Assembly: GCA_963739375.1 (NCBI GenBank)
Contig: CAVUAF010000019.1
Location: forward strand, 1-64,000
Length of the DNA: 64,000 bases
Direction of reading: 5' to 3'
From: CAVUAF01 sp963739375
Lineage (GTDB): Bacteria; Acidobacteriota; Terriglobia; Terriglobales; Acidobacteriaceae
Shown here: positions 46,131 through 53,502 of the stretch, piece by piece
How the letters are laid out: each line of letters opens with the position of its first letter
Numbering within the stretch: the stretch's first letter is position 1
Program-made: the position numbers and the translations under genes
Notes under the pieces: generated by a model
Seen by the model: only the letters and a program-made list of their open reading frames with translations
The model's database searches: none
Told to the model about the DNA's origin: nothing

Positions 46131-46703
46131 ATGCTTCGTTTCGCCGCGCTGCTTCTGCTTGGTTCGTTCGCTTTCGCGCAAGCCCCGGCCCCGTCGGCGC
46201 CGCAACCACCCGCGCCCGCGCCCGCCGCCATGCCCGAAGCCCGGCCGCAGGACGTGGACACCATCGACCACATCGTCGCCGCCTTGTACGACGTCATCTC
46301 CGGCCCCGCCGGCGCGCCGCGCGACTGGAACCGCTTCCGCTCGCTCTTCCTCCCCGAAGCGCGGCTCATCCCCAACGGCGTGCGCGAGGGCGTAGCCTTC
46401 CATCGCGTGCTCTCGGTCGACGATTACGTGCAGCGCGCGGCGCAGAACACCGCGCAGAACGGCTTCTTCGAGAGCGAGACCGCGCGCCGGCAGCAGCGCT
46501 TTGGCGCCATCGCCCACGTCTTCAGCACCTACGAGTCCCGCCGCGAAAGGACCGCCGCTCCGTTTGCCCGCGGCATCAACAGCATCCAGCTCCTCTACGA
46601 CGGCAAGCGCTGGTACCTGACCACCATCGTGTGGGACAGCGAGCGCCCCGACAATCCCATTCCCGCCGAGTACCGCGCCGCCCCGCCGCCGGCGAAGCCC
46701 TAG
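46131..46703 (+). CDS. Exported NTF2/SnoaL-like protein
   Basis: About 190 residues from ATG 46131 with a signal peptide (MLRFAALLLLGSFAFAQ) and a Pro/Ala linker. The rest (VDTIDHIVAALYDVISG; WNRFRSLFLPEARLI; FGAIAHVFSTYESR; INSIQLLYDGKRWYLTTIVWD) follows the SnoaL/NTF2-like pattern of a small alpha-beta barrel. No catalytic residues can be assigned. Confidence 0.7.
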   Translation: MLRFAALLLLGSFAFAQAPAPSAPQPPAPAPAAMPEARPQDVDTIDHIVAALYDVISGPAGAPRDWNRFRSLFLPEARLIPNGVREGVAFHRVLSVDDYVQRAAQNTAQNGFFESETARRQQRFGAIAHVFSTYESRRERTAAPFARGINSIQLLYDGKRWYLTTIVWDSERPDNPIPAEYRAAPPPAKP

Positions 46704-46752
46704 CCCACTGGTTTGTGTCCGGGGGTATAATCGCTGCCACCGGAGGTGGGGA

Positions 46753-47994
46753 ATGCAGTCCCGGTTTGGCGCTCCGATCCTGGCTCGTGGGTCCTTCCTT
46801 CTGCTGTGCTCCGTGGCTGTTTTCGCCCAGACCGGCGGCGGCACCGGCGGCACCGGGGGGAGCGGGACAACGACCGGCGGTACCGCCACCAAGCCCGGCG
46901 CCCTCACCACCACCTGCTCTCCAGGCTCGACCAAAGCAAACTGCCCCAACACCCCGGGCTTGCAGCGTCCTATTTTCCTCTCCGGCAAAGTGATCATGGA
47001 TGACGGCAGTCCCGTGCCGCACAACGTCGCTATCGACCGCGTCTGCGCGGGGGTGCCGCACCGCGAAGGCTTCGCCGATTCCCAGGGCAACTTCAACTTC
47101 CAGTTGGGGCGCGGCAACCAGACCATGCAGGACGCCAGCGAGCGGGTGCCGTTCTCGGCCGTACAGGGCTTTCCCACCGGCCTGGCCGGGACCGACTTCA
47201 TGAACGGCGGCCTGGCCACCGTGGGCGGCGAGACTTCGCTGACCGGCTGCGAACTGCACGCCAGCCTGCCCGGCTATCGCTCCAGCGCCGTGGACCTCAC
47301 TACCCATCGCGCCCTCGACAATCCCGATGTCGGCATCATCGTCCTGCAGCGTTTCGACCGGGTGATGGGCACCACCCTGAGCGTCACCGCCTACAAGGCC
47401 CCGAAGGACGCCAGGAGCGCCTTCGAGCACGGCCTGCAGGCGCTGAAGCAGAAGAAAACCGACGCGGCGCGCTTGGATTTCGAGAAAGCGGTTGCCCTCT
47501 ATCCCGGGCACGCGGAAGCCTGGGTGCAGCTGGGCATCCTGTACCGTGGCAGCCACGATGCCGCGGCGGCCCACCATGCCTTCCAGCAGGCGCTCAACGC
47601 CGATCCCAAGTATGTCCTCCCGTACATGGCGCTCGCCGACCTCGCCGCCGACGAGGCCAATTGGAGCGCCGTCGCCCAGTACACCCAGCAGGGGCTGGAA
47701 CTCGATCCTCTCGATTACCCCGGCGGCTACTTCCTGAACGCCGTCGCCAACTTCAACCTGAAAAAGTTCGACGTGGCGGAGAACAGCGCCCGCCGCGCCC
47801 AGCGCCTCGATCCGGAGCACCACATCGCCCGCCTCGACCTGCTGATGGGGAATATCTTCCTGGTACGCCGGGACTACGCCGACGCCGCGCAGAGCATGCG
47901 CGCCTACCTCAAGGCTGCGCCCGACGCCGTGGACGCCGCCGAGGTGCGCCAGAAGATCGCCGAACTGGAACAGGTCGCGCAGAAAAAGCAGTAG
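46753..47994 (+). CDS. Exported TPR protein with carboxypeptidase-regulatory-like N-domain
   Basis: 413 residues. GGAGGTG precedes ATG 46753 and a TATAAT lies at 46726-46731. After the signal peptide and a Gly/Thr linker comes a beta domain (ISGKVIMDDGSPVPHNVAIDRVC-type, CarboxypepD_reg-like), then several TPRs from residue about 215 (RSAFEHGLQALKQKKTDAARLDFEKAVALYP; AEAWVQLGILYR). Such proteins are abundant in Acidobacteriota; partners unknown. Confidence 0.78.
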   Translation: MQSRFGAPILARGSFLLLCSVAVFAQTGGGTGGTGGSGTTTGGTATKPGALTTTCSPGSTKANCPNTPGLQRPIFLSGKVIMDDGSPVPHNVAIDRVCAGVPHREGFADSQGNFNFQLGRGNQTMQDASERVPFSAVQGFPTGLAGTDFMNGGLATVGGETSLTGCELHASLPGYRSSAVDLTTHRALDNPDVGIIVLQRFDRVMGTTLSVTAYKAPKDARSAFEHGLQALKQKKTDAARLDFEKAVALYPGHAEAWVQLGILYRGSHDAAAAHHAFQQALNADPKYVLPYMALADLAADEANWSAVAQYTQQGLELDPLDYPGGYFLNAVANFNLKKFDVAENSARRAQRLDPEHHIARLDLLMGNIFLVRRDYADAAQSMRAYLKAAPDAVDAAEVRQKIAELEQVAQKKQ

Positions 47995-48054
47995 CGGCCA
48001 TCACCCCATCGCCGGCGCCCCCGCTCCCCCGCCCACCGTTTATACTGTCCGGCT

Positions 48055-48564
48055 ATGAATTTCCTCCGCGGCCTGGCCGGGATCGCCAAGGGCATGAGCG
48101 TCACCTTCCGCGAGATGTTCGCGCCCACCGTGGTCGAGAACTATCCCGACGGCCGCGGCCCCATGAAGGGCGCCGTCTTCCAGGAGCGCTTCCGCGGCCT
48201 GCACGTGCTGCAGCGCGACGAGTCCGGGCTGGAGAAGTGCGTCGCCTGCTTCCTGTGCGCCGCCGCCTGCCCCTCCAACTGCATTTACATCGAGGCGGCG
48301 GAAAATACCGCCACCCACCGCGTCTCCGGCGCCGAGCGCTACGCCCAGGTCTACAACATCGATTACAACCGCTGCATCTTCTGCGGCTACTGCGTCGAGG
48401 CCTGCCCCACCGACGCCATCACCCACGGGCACGGCTTCGAGCTCGCCACCCTGAACGCCTCCAGCCTCGTCTACCGCAAAGAACAGCTGCTGGCGAAGAT
48501 GCCGGAACAAGTCCGCCGCAGCCCCCTGCCCGTCCTCCCCACCGCCCAGGAAATGTTGCGGTAA
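48055..48564 (+). CDS. nuoI: NADH-quinone oxidoreductase subunit I
   Basis: 169 residues with two 4Fe-4S motifs: CVACFLCAAACPSNC and CIFCGYCVEACPT. The N-terminal MNFLRGLAGIAKGMSVTFREMF is the membrane-proximal helix typical of NuoI. It carries clusters N6a and N6b in complex I. No other nuo gene is next to it, so either the operon is dispersed or this is an additional copy. Confidence 0.88.
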   Translation: MNFLRGLAGIAKGMSVTFREMFAPTVVENYPDGRGPMKGAVFQERFRGLHVLQRDESGLEKCVACFLCAAACPSNCIYIEAAENTATHRVSGAERYAQVYNIDYNRCIFCGYCVEACPTDAITHGHGFELATLNASSLVYRKEQLLAKMPEQVRRSPLPVLPTAQEMLR

Positions 48565-48582
48565 GTTGGCAACGCTTGAGAT

Positions 48583-48632
48583 GTCATCCTGAGCGAAGCC
48601 CTCGTGCACGCGAGGGCGGAGTCGAAGGATCT
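48583..48632. repeat. GTCATCCTGAGCG...GTCGAAGGATC dispersed repeat
   Basis: Copy of the family described at 29485-29541. It is followed by GCCAACAGCCAACGGCCAACAGCC low-complexity sequence (48644-48671). Confidence 0.75.
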
Positions 48633-48852
48633 GCTTTTTCTGCCAACAGCCAACAGCCAACGGCCAACAGCCTTTTTCTGTCAAGAGTCAAAAAACGTCA
48701 TTTCGCCGCTAAATCCCTGATTCTGCTTGAGAAATAAAATGGCGCGTTCTTTCCCATTGCCCCCACCGAATTTGCTACGCTAAAAGAGCAAGGTGCAGCC
48801 AGGCGCTCTCGCCGGCTGCGCCTTTTCTTTTCCCGCCGAAAGGTCCTCCCTC

Positions 48853-49266
48853 ATGCCCCGCGGCAACTCCAGCAAACGCAAAGGCGAAACCGCCGAACTC
48901 CGCTTCTGGTGGGCTGCCACCGAGCGCGGCCTCATCGTCTCCCGCCCTCACGGCGACTCCGCCCGCTACGACTTCATCGTCGACAACGGCCGCCGCCTCT
49001 TCCGCATCCAGGTCAAGTCCACCTCCTGCCGCAGCAAGCAGGGTTACCTCTTCCAGACCGTCCGCGCCCACCGCCTGGCCTACACCCGGAGCGACCTCGA
49101 TTTCTTCGCCTGCTATCTCGTCCCTTTCGACATCTGGTACATCGTCCCCATCGGCGTCGCCGAGGGCATCACCGGCGTCTGGGTCCATCCCCAGTCCCGC
49201 TGGCGCCGCGGACGCCATTTCGAACGCTTTCGCGAAGCCTGGGCCCTCCTGCTCGCCCCGCCCTGA
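48853..49266 (+). CDS. PD-(D/E)XK endonuclease-like protein (PDDEXK_5 type)
   Basis: 137 residues from ATG 48853 (MPRGNSSKRKGETAELRFWW); the longer upstream frame is not protein-like. The fold signature is Glu in KGETAELRFWWAATERG, Asp in SARYDFIVDNG and Gln-x-Lys in RLFRIQVKSTS, followed by FFACYLVPFDIWYIVPI. This group includes group I intron-encoded or stand-alone endonucleases and Holliday-junction-resolvase-like proteins. It lies beside the gene-cassette array but has no attC site after it. Confidence 0.75.
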   Translation: MPRGNSSKRKGETAELRFWWAATERGLIVSRPHGDSARYDFIVDNGRRLFRIQVKSTSCRSKQGYLFQTVRAHRLAYTRSDLDFFACYLVPFDIWYIVPIGVAEGITGVWVHPQSRWRRGRHFERFREAWALLLAPP

Positions 49267-49404
49267 CCCCGCCGCACCCCAACTCGAAACGTGAAACGCG
49301 CGACATGAAACTCGAAACTTGCTCCTGGCCGACGACCACCGGCCGATCAGCACGCTCCCCGCACCCCACCCCGCTGTCGCGACCGGCGGGCCGGCCCCCA
49401 ATGC

Positions 49405-49887
49405 CTACGCCGCACCGTCGTCCGCCTTCCCGGCCTCCGCCAGCCGTGCTCGGTCCTCGGCCGCCCGCTTCAGGCGCTGCAGCGAGTCCGCGACGCTGTC
49501 GTGTACGCGCCCGGGCATGCGATTCAGCAATCGGCCCCGCCACCCGGGCGGGAACGAGAAGTCTCAGCCGTAGCGGAGCATGCAACTGCCCGCGTCGATG
49601 GGCGAACACGAAATCCGGTTGTCGCCGACCAGCCCGAACGGCAGGGTCGAGCGGAATCGGATCGCGTGCCGCCCCGGGTCCACTTCCAGAATCTCGCCGT
49701 CGATGCGCAACCGCCGGCACAGCAGCCAGCCGAAGAACCGTTGGCCGACCGCCGCCGGCCCTTCCGGCTCGACCCGCTCGACCGTCATGTCCCAGAACCC
49801 GCCGTACCCGGCCGGGTGCATCAGCAACTCCCAGACGACCTCGACCGGGGCCTGCACCCGGTCCGCCGGACACACGTTCACGGCCAT
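49405..49887 (-). pseudogene. SRPBCC (polyketide-cyclase/START-like) protein with in-frame stop
   Basis: The first 107 residues (MAVNVCPADRVQAPVEVVWELLMHPAGYGGFWD...) are a clear SRPBCC fold. A TGA at 49564-49566 interrupts the frame after CMLRYG. The same frame then continues open for 52 codons (DFSFPPGWRGRLLNRMPGRVHDSV... ending at TAG 49405), and that part matches the expected C-terminal helix of the family. So a complete gene of about 160 codons is broken by one nonsense codon, by mutation or error. It sits at the downstream end of the cassette array. Confidence 0.7.
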
Positions 49888-49941
49888 GCCCGTTCCCTCC
49901 TCTTCCGCCGTCGCCCCTCACCTTTCGGAAGCCCACCGCGG

Positions 49942-49999
49942 GCCGAACGATTGGCGTTCAGCGGCGCAGGTGCACGTCCGCTGCAACGCCGGGTCAGGC
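49942..49999 (-). repeat. attC-like site 4 (degenerate)
   Basis: GCCGAAC (49942-49948) and GTCAGGC (49993-49999) are the outer core-like boxes. The inner arms GGCGTTCAGCGG and CCGCTGCAACGCC are complementary except for an extrahelical base. The right box departs from GTTRRRY. Confidence 0.6.
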
Positions 50000-50449
50000 A
50001 CCAGCGCCCCGACGTGACCGCCTGCGTGATATTAACGCGGCCATCGGAACAACGATAGTCATCAGCAGCCATGACCCAGGAGGAACGACCACGAACACGA
50101 AAGCCCCCAGCGCCTGCGGGGGCCGCAAAACACGATGCCCGTAGATGGCCAAAGAACTCAGCGCGACCACCAGCATCACGCTATGCAGCGTCACCCGAGT
50201 AATAACCGACCAACGCTTCGCCACCATGTCGGCCGACAGGAGGGCCACGAACGGGGAGAGCACCCAGATTACGAAAAGAAGTCGCAGGAGAAGGGGCGGA
50301 TGACCGGCAACGAGCATCAAACCCAGCGAGCCCACCGCCCCCGCTGCCACCGCGATCAGGGCCACTCGGTGCAGGCGGCCAGGGAACCCACCCTCGGGCC
50401 TTCCCCGGCTTGCTTTGGCGGTTATCTCACTGGGACCATGAATGCCCAT
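49994..50449 (-). CDS. Cassette-encoded membrane protein
   Basis: About 151 residues from ATG 50449 (MGIHGPSEITAK). Four hydrophobic segments (about 27-50, 55-78, 85-108, 118-140) indicate an integral membrane protein. The C-terminus is Arg-rich and its stop lies within the outer box of attC-like site 4. No known domain. Confidence 0.6.
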   Translation of the reverse strand: MGIHGPSEITAKASRGRPEGGFPGRLHRVALIAVAAGAVGSLGLMLVAGHPPLLLRLLFVIWVLSPFVALLSADMVAKRWSVITRVTLHSVMLVVALSSLAIYGHRVLRPPQALGAFVFVVVPPGSWLLMTIVVPMAALISRRRSRRGAGA

Positions 50450-50483
50450 TGCGCATTTGACGACCTTCAATCTTGAAAGAGCA

Positions 50484-50562
50484 ACCTAACGACGGAAATC
50501 AGGCTGCAAGTGCCGCGCAGCGATCGATACCGGCGCTTGTCAGCTGCATCTCATTGTTCGAC
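50484..50562 (-). repeat. attC-like site 3
   Basis: ACCTAAC (50484-50490, fits RYYYAAC) and GTTCGAC (50556-50562, one mismatch to GTTRRRY). Inner arms GGCTGCAAGTGCCG and CGGCGCTTGTCAGC pair. It lies 12 bases after the stop of the 50575-51123 gene. Confidence 0.65.
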
Positions 50563-50574
50563 GGCGCAACGGGA

Positions 50575-51123
50575 CTACTTCTCCACGTCGATAATCCTGA
50601 AAGAGCCGTACGCTTCTAAGTGGAGGATCTTCTTCTCTCCTTCGTTGTATTGCGCATGGAAGAAGTAGACATCCGGGGTCAATGGTTGCTGGATGCGGAC
50701 GCGGTACGTCCCTGGCTTGCCTTCAATCGGTTCGACGAGTGGTGTGATGGGAGCACCTCCGAGGTTGATTCTCGCTTCTCCGTCAGGACCAATTCCAAAG
50801 CTGATCTGCAGCCTGGACAGCCTGAGGAGGCGGAGGTGCTCGGGCCTGAAGTTGTTGACGCGGAAGAGGAAAGAGGGAGTCTTCTCGCTGATGACGAGAA
50901 TGCCGGTGTCAAGCTGCTCCTTCGGGATCGCGCCTTTCGCTGCTTCAGCAACACCGTAGTTAGACAGTGGGACTAGCTGACTGCCCGTGTCGTAGAAGGC
51001 TCCTTGGGCCGGCTCTGCGTCGGGCTTAGCGGAAGAGGTCTTCCTGGCCGGCTCCTGGGCCAAGCCAGACATCGCGGCAAACAAGCACATGGCGTACACG
51101 ATCCAACGACAAGCAATCTTCAT
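50575..51123 (-). CDS. Cassette-encoded exported hypothetical protein
   Basis: 182 residues with a signal peptide (residues 1-22, cleavage after MSGLAQ). A long polar linker is followed by a beta-rich domain (FLFRVNNFRPEHLRLLRL; INLGGAPITPLVEPIEGKPGTYRVRI). No family recognised. Its GC content is below that of neighbouring housekeeping genes, as is usual for cassettes. It is bounded by attC-like sites 2 and 3. Confidence 0.7.
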   Translation of the reverse strand: MKIACRWIVYAMCLFAAMSGLAQEPARKTSSAKPDAEPAQGAFYDTGSQLVPLSNYGVAEAAKGAIPKEQLDTGILVISEKTPSFLFRVNNFRPEHLRLLRLSRLQISFGIGPDGEARINLGGAPITPLVEPIEGKPGTYRVRIQQPLTPDVYFFHAQYNEGEKKILHLEAYGSFRIIDVEK

Positions 51124-51248
51124 ATGGCCCTCCTTACGTCTTGGGGTTCAAGGATCTGCGGCTAATGCGTCGCGGCCTGCCTCACCGAGGCCATCACCCC
51201 ACGGCCACGGCTTCGTTTCCCTTCTGCTCCGCCGTTCGGTACTGGTCC

Positions 51249-51323
51249 GCCTAACGCCCTGGCGTTCAGCTGTGAAGTCCGAGCGACAGCGAGGAGTTCA
51301 TCAGCTGCAACGCTCGGTTGGGC
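51249..51323 (-). repeat. attC site 2
   Basis: GCCTAAC (51249-51255) and GTTGGGC (51317-51323) fit RYYYAAC and GTTRRRY exactly. Inner arms GCGTTCAGCTG and CAGCTGCAACGC pair with one extrahelical base. Total 75 bases. Confidence 0.85.
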
Positions 51324-51348
51324 GGCGCTCCGGGACATTGTGTTTCGA

Positions 51349-52101
51349 TCACGCACGTTCCCTTTTCTCAGTCGCCGCATGGAGGAATATGGTCTGCCCG
51401 ACCGCCAGTCGACCGATGCGAGTGACCGCGCCGTAGATTCCCGCGGTGTTCTGGTGCACACGAACGACCGCCTTCAGCACTTCTGGCGCAGGCCTTGCTG
51501 AGTCGGGATCAAAGTTCACCATCGAGCAGCGAATGTCGCGCATCGTGACGGCGATAGCGGGGGCGTCGTCCCCCTCGCCGAATGAGAGCACGCCGCCCAC
51601 CCACTCATCCTCCTGGAAGGGACCCGACCGCAGTAAACGAACCAGAACATTCGGGCGAAATCGTCGCACGTCCGGGCTCTGCCCTGCGAGTCGTCCGATC
51701 TCGCGCACCGTATCGAAGGCGATCACGGAGATGCTCGCCTCATCGAAGATGCCATGATTCAACTGCATGATCTGCACGGGAGCCCCGAGTCGACGTCCGA
51801 CCTCCGTGGCCAAGTCCTCCCCGAAGACAGGCATCTCTTCGCCATCCGGCGTGCGAACATGCGTAGGAAGTTCTCCCTGAGCACCGTCTTCACGGCGGTG
51901 CGGAGCAAACAGGAGCAGGTCGGGAAGCTTGCTTGCTGATAGCCACGGGAACCCGCTGCGATCATCAATCCGCCGGAATGCCAGGCGCCTGTCACCATCG
52001 AGGCCGTGCCAGCCCAGCTTGGCGACTTCGAGTCGTTCGCCGCCCATGGACTTCACGGGATACCGGAAGATCGCCTCCACGCGTCCGATTTCCATAGCCA
52101 T
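51349..52101 (-). CDS. Cassette-encoded MOSC-domain protein
   Basis: About 250 residues from ATG 52101 (MAMEIGRVEAIFRYPVKSM). The N-terminal MOSC_N beta barrel is followed by the MOSC domain, with the conserved Cys in RDIRCSMVNFDPDSA and an F-R-P-N-V motif (VRRFRPNVLVRLL). MOSC proteins bind a molybdenum cofactor sulfido group and reduce or transfer sulfur to N-hydroxylated or similar compounds. The gene stops 25 bases before attC site 2 and starts just after attC site 1, as expected for a mobile cassette. Confidence 0.85.
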   Translation of the reverse strand: MAMEIGRVEAIFRYPVKSMGGERLEVAKLGWHGLDGDRRLAFRRIDDRSGFPWLSASKLPDLLLFAPHRREDGAQGELPTHVRTPDGEEMPVFGEDLATEVGRRLGAPVQIMQLNHGIFDEASISVIAFDTVREIGRLAGQSPDVRRFRPNVLVRLLRSGPFQEDEWVGGVLSFGEGDDAPAIAVTMRDIRCSMVNFDPDSARPAPEVLKAVVRVHQNTAGIYGAVTRIGRLAVGQTIFLHAATEKRERA

Positions 52102-52116
52102 GTTCGATCCGAGTCC

Positions 52117-52213
52117 GCCCAACGCCTACCGTTCAGCTGCAGCCGCATCAAATGAAAGCGCACGAAGCGCGCCCACCATAGCGCGGCTGTCAGTCTGCAA
52201 CGGTTTGTTAGGC
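52117..52213 (-). repeat. attC site 1
   Basis: GCCCAAC (52117-52123) and GTTAGGC (52207-52213) fit both core consensus sequences exactly. Inner arms CCGTTCAGCTGCAGCCGC and GCGGCTGTCAGTCTGCAACG are largely complementary. Total 97 bases. Confidence 0.87.
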
Positions 52214-52244
52214 CGCAGTTCGCGGCCGTGAGTAACGAGCCTGC

Positions 52245-52631
52245 TCATTGGCCTTGAGGCGGCTGCCATAGCTCGACCTTGTTTCCCTCTGGATCAATGA
52301 CCCAGGCAAACTTCCCATACTCGGATTCGTCAATCTTCTCGAGCACATTGCAGCCTTCTTCCTTCAAGACCTTGACCAAGGCGTGGAGGTCTTCCACTCG
52401 GTAGTTGACCATGAAGGGAGCAGAGCTCGGAGCAAAGTGATCACTTTCTTGCGGATCGATGAACCAGGCAGTTGTGCCTGCAACCGGCTTGCCCTCGGCG
52501 TCGGTCCAATCGAAGGCAGCTCCGCCCCAGACTTGGACATCGATTCCCAAGTGCCGCTTGTACCAAGCCTGCAGTGATGGAGCGTCTTTGGCCTTGAAGA
52601 AGATGCCGCCGATGCCAGTGACTCGTTTCAT
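52245..52631 (-). CDS. Cassette-encoded VOC-family (glyoxalase-like) protein
   Basis: 128 residues: MKRVTGIGGIFFKAKDAPSL, then WYKRHLGIDVQVWGG, and a second beta-alpha module ending KFAWVIDPEGNKVELWQPP. The VOC metal residues would be the final Glu (VELW) and partners in the first half. Such proteins include glyoxalases and antibiotic-resistance proteins; the substrate is unknown. Its stop is 32 bases before attC site 1. It is the upstream-most gene of the array; no integrase follows. Confidence 0.85.
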   Translation of the reverse strand: MKRVTGIGGIFFKAKDAPSLQAWYKRHLGIDVQVWGGAAFDWTDAEGKPVAGTTAWFIDPQESDHFAPSSAPFMVNYRVEDLHALVKVLKEEGCNVLEKIDESEYGKFAWVIDPEGNKVELWQPPQGQ

Positions 52632-53502
52632 GTGACCTCCGATGCGCGGTGGTGGTGAGAGGAATGTTTCTTCTGCGGCCCAACTATGTATATCCGGTTT
52701 CGGAATAAAATGCCGACTCAGTTTGCTTTCCGAATAAACCGAACGCGCCTATCGCGGTAAACCTTGCCATCTCACACATCTAGCTGGAAATTGAAAGGAT
52801 TCGGGGACTTATTCGGCTTCCGAATAAAACCCCGGACCCATCAAGTGAGACGGAGGTCTGCATGACAAGTTCCGTTTGCGGGTGCAACTATATACCGGGG
52901 TCAGATCAGGTTGCCTCCAGCTTGATGGGCGGACCTCGTCGTGAGGGGTGCGGAGTAGGGATCCTTCGACTCGCGCTCAGGAGCAGTTGTCAGTTGCCAG
53001 TTCTCAGTTCTCAGTGAAAGCCCGGGGGCCTTCGCGCGCAAGGCAGGCGCGCTCGCTCAGGATGACCTGGAAGGGAAACGCGCAACTCGTGCCCGCCTTC
53101 CTCGGTGGGTAGTAGGTCAGTTTGATAAGTGCAATACCTCAACGGCTAAAGCCGCCGCATGTCCGTAGCTTGAGTTGCAGGCCTGAAGGCCTGCTCCACC
53201 CAAACTGACCCATTACCCCTCGGTGCCTCCGTATGTCCGTGGCGAACGTTCTGGCGCCAGGCCCTGCGGCACCCTCAATTCGGCAATTCCGCACTTCGGC
53301 AATTCGGCAATGGGACCGTCGCCTCCGTGTCTCCGTGGCGAACGCATTGTGCTAACCTGAATGGGCGACCTATGCCCCATCCCTTCCGAATGCGTCTCCG
53401 CGGCGCGCGCTGACCAGCGCGGGTGCTGGTGTGCCTGGTCGAGGGGTGACCGGGCACGATATCGAAAACCTGCCGCCACCCAGCTAGAATACAAAGATTC
53501 CG
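52632..53502. other. Spacer with motif repeats upstream of the cassette array and metH
   Basis: No gene. Three copies of TTCCGAATAAA or TTCGGAATAAA lie at 52698-52710, 52727-52738 and 52817-52829, in a locally AT-richer stretch. Further right come GATCCTTCGACTCGCGCTCAGG (52960-52981) and GCTCAGGATGACC (53054-53067), the inverted ends of the dispersed element, with CAGTTGTCAGTTGCCAG words between, then GGCCTGAAGGCCTGC palindromes. Confidence 0.6.

Noticed and set aside
53070..53502. Cobalamin riboswitch upstream of metH
   Set aside because: No B12-box-like conserved core is visible. The spacer consists of dispersed repeats.
49267..53502. Integron integrase gene
   Set aside because: No tyrosine-recombinase motifs are seen in any frame around the cassette array, so the array is described as lacking an integrase in this window.
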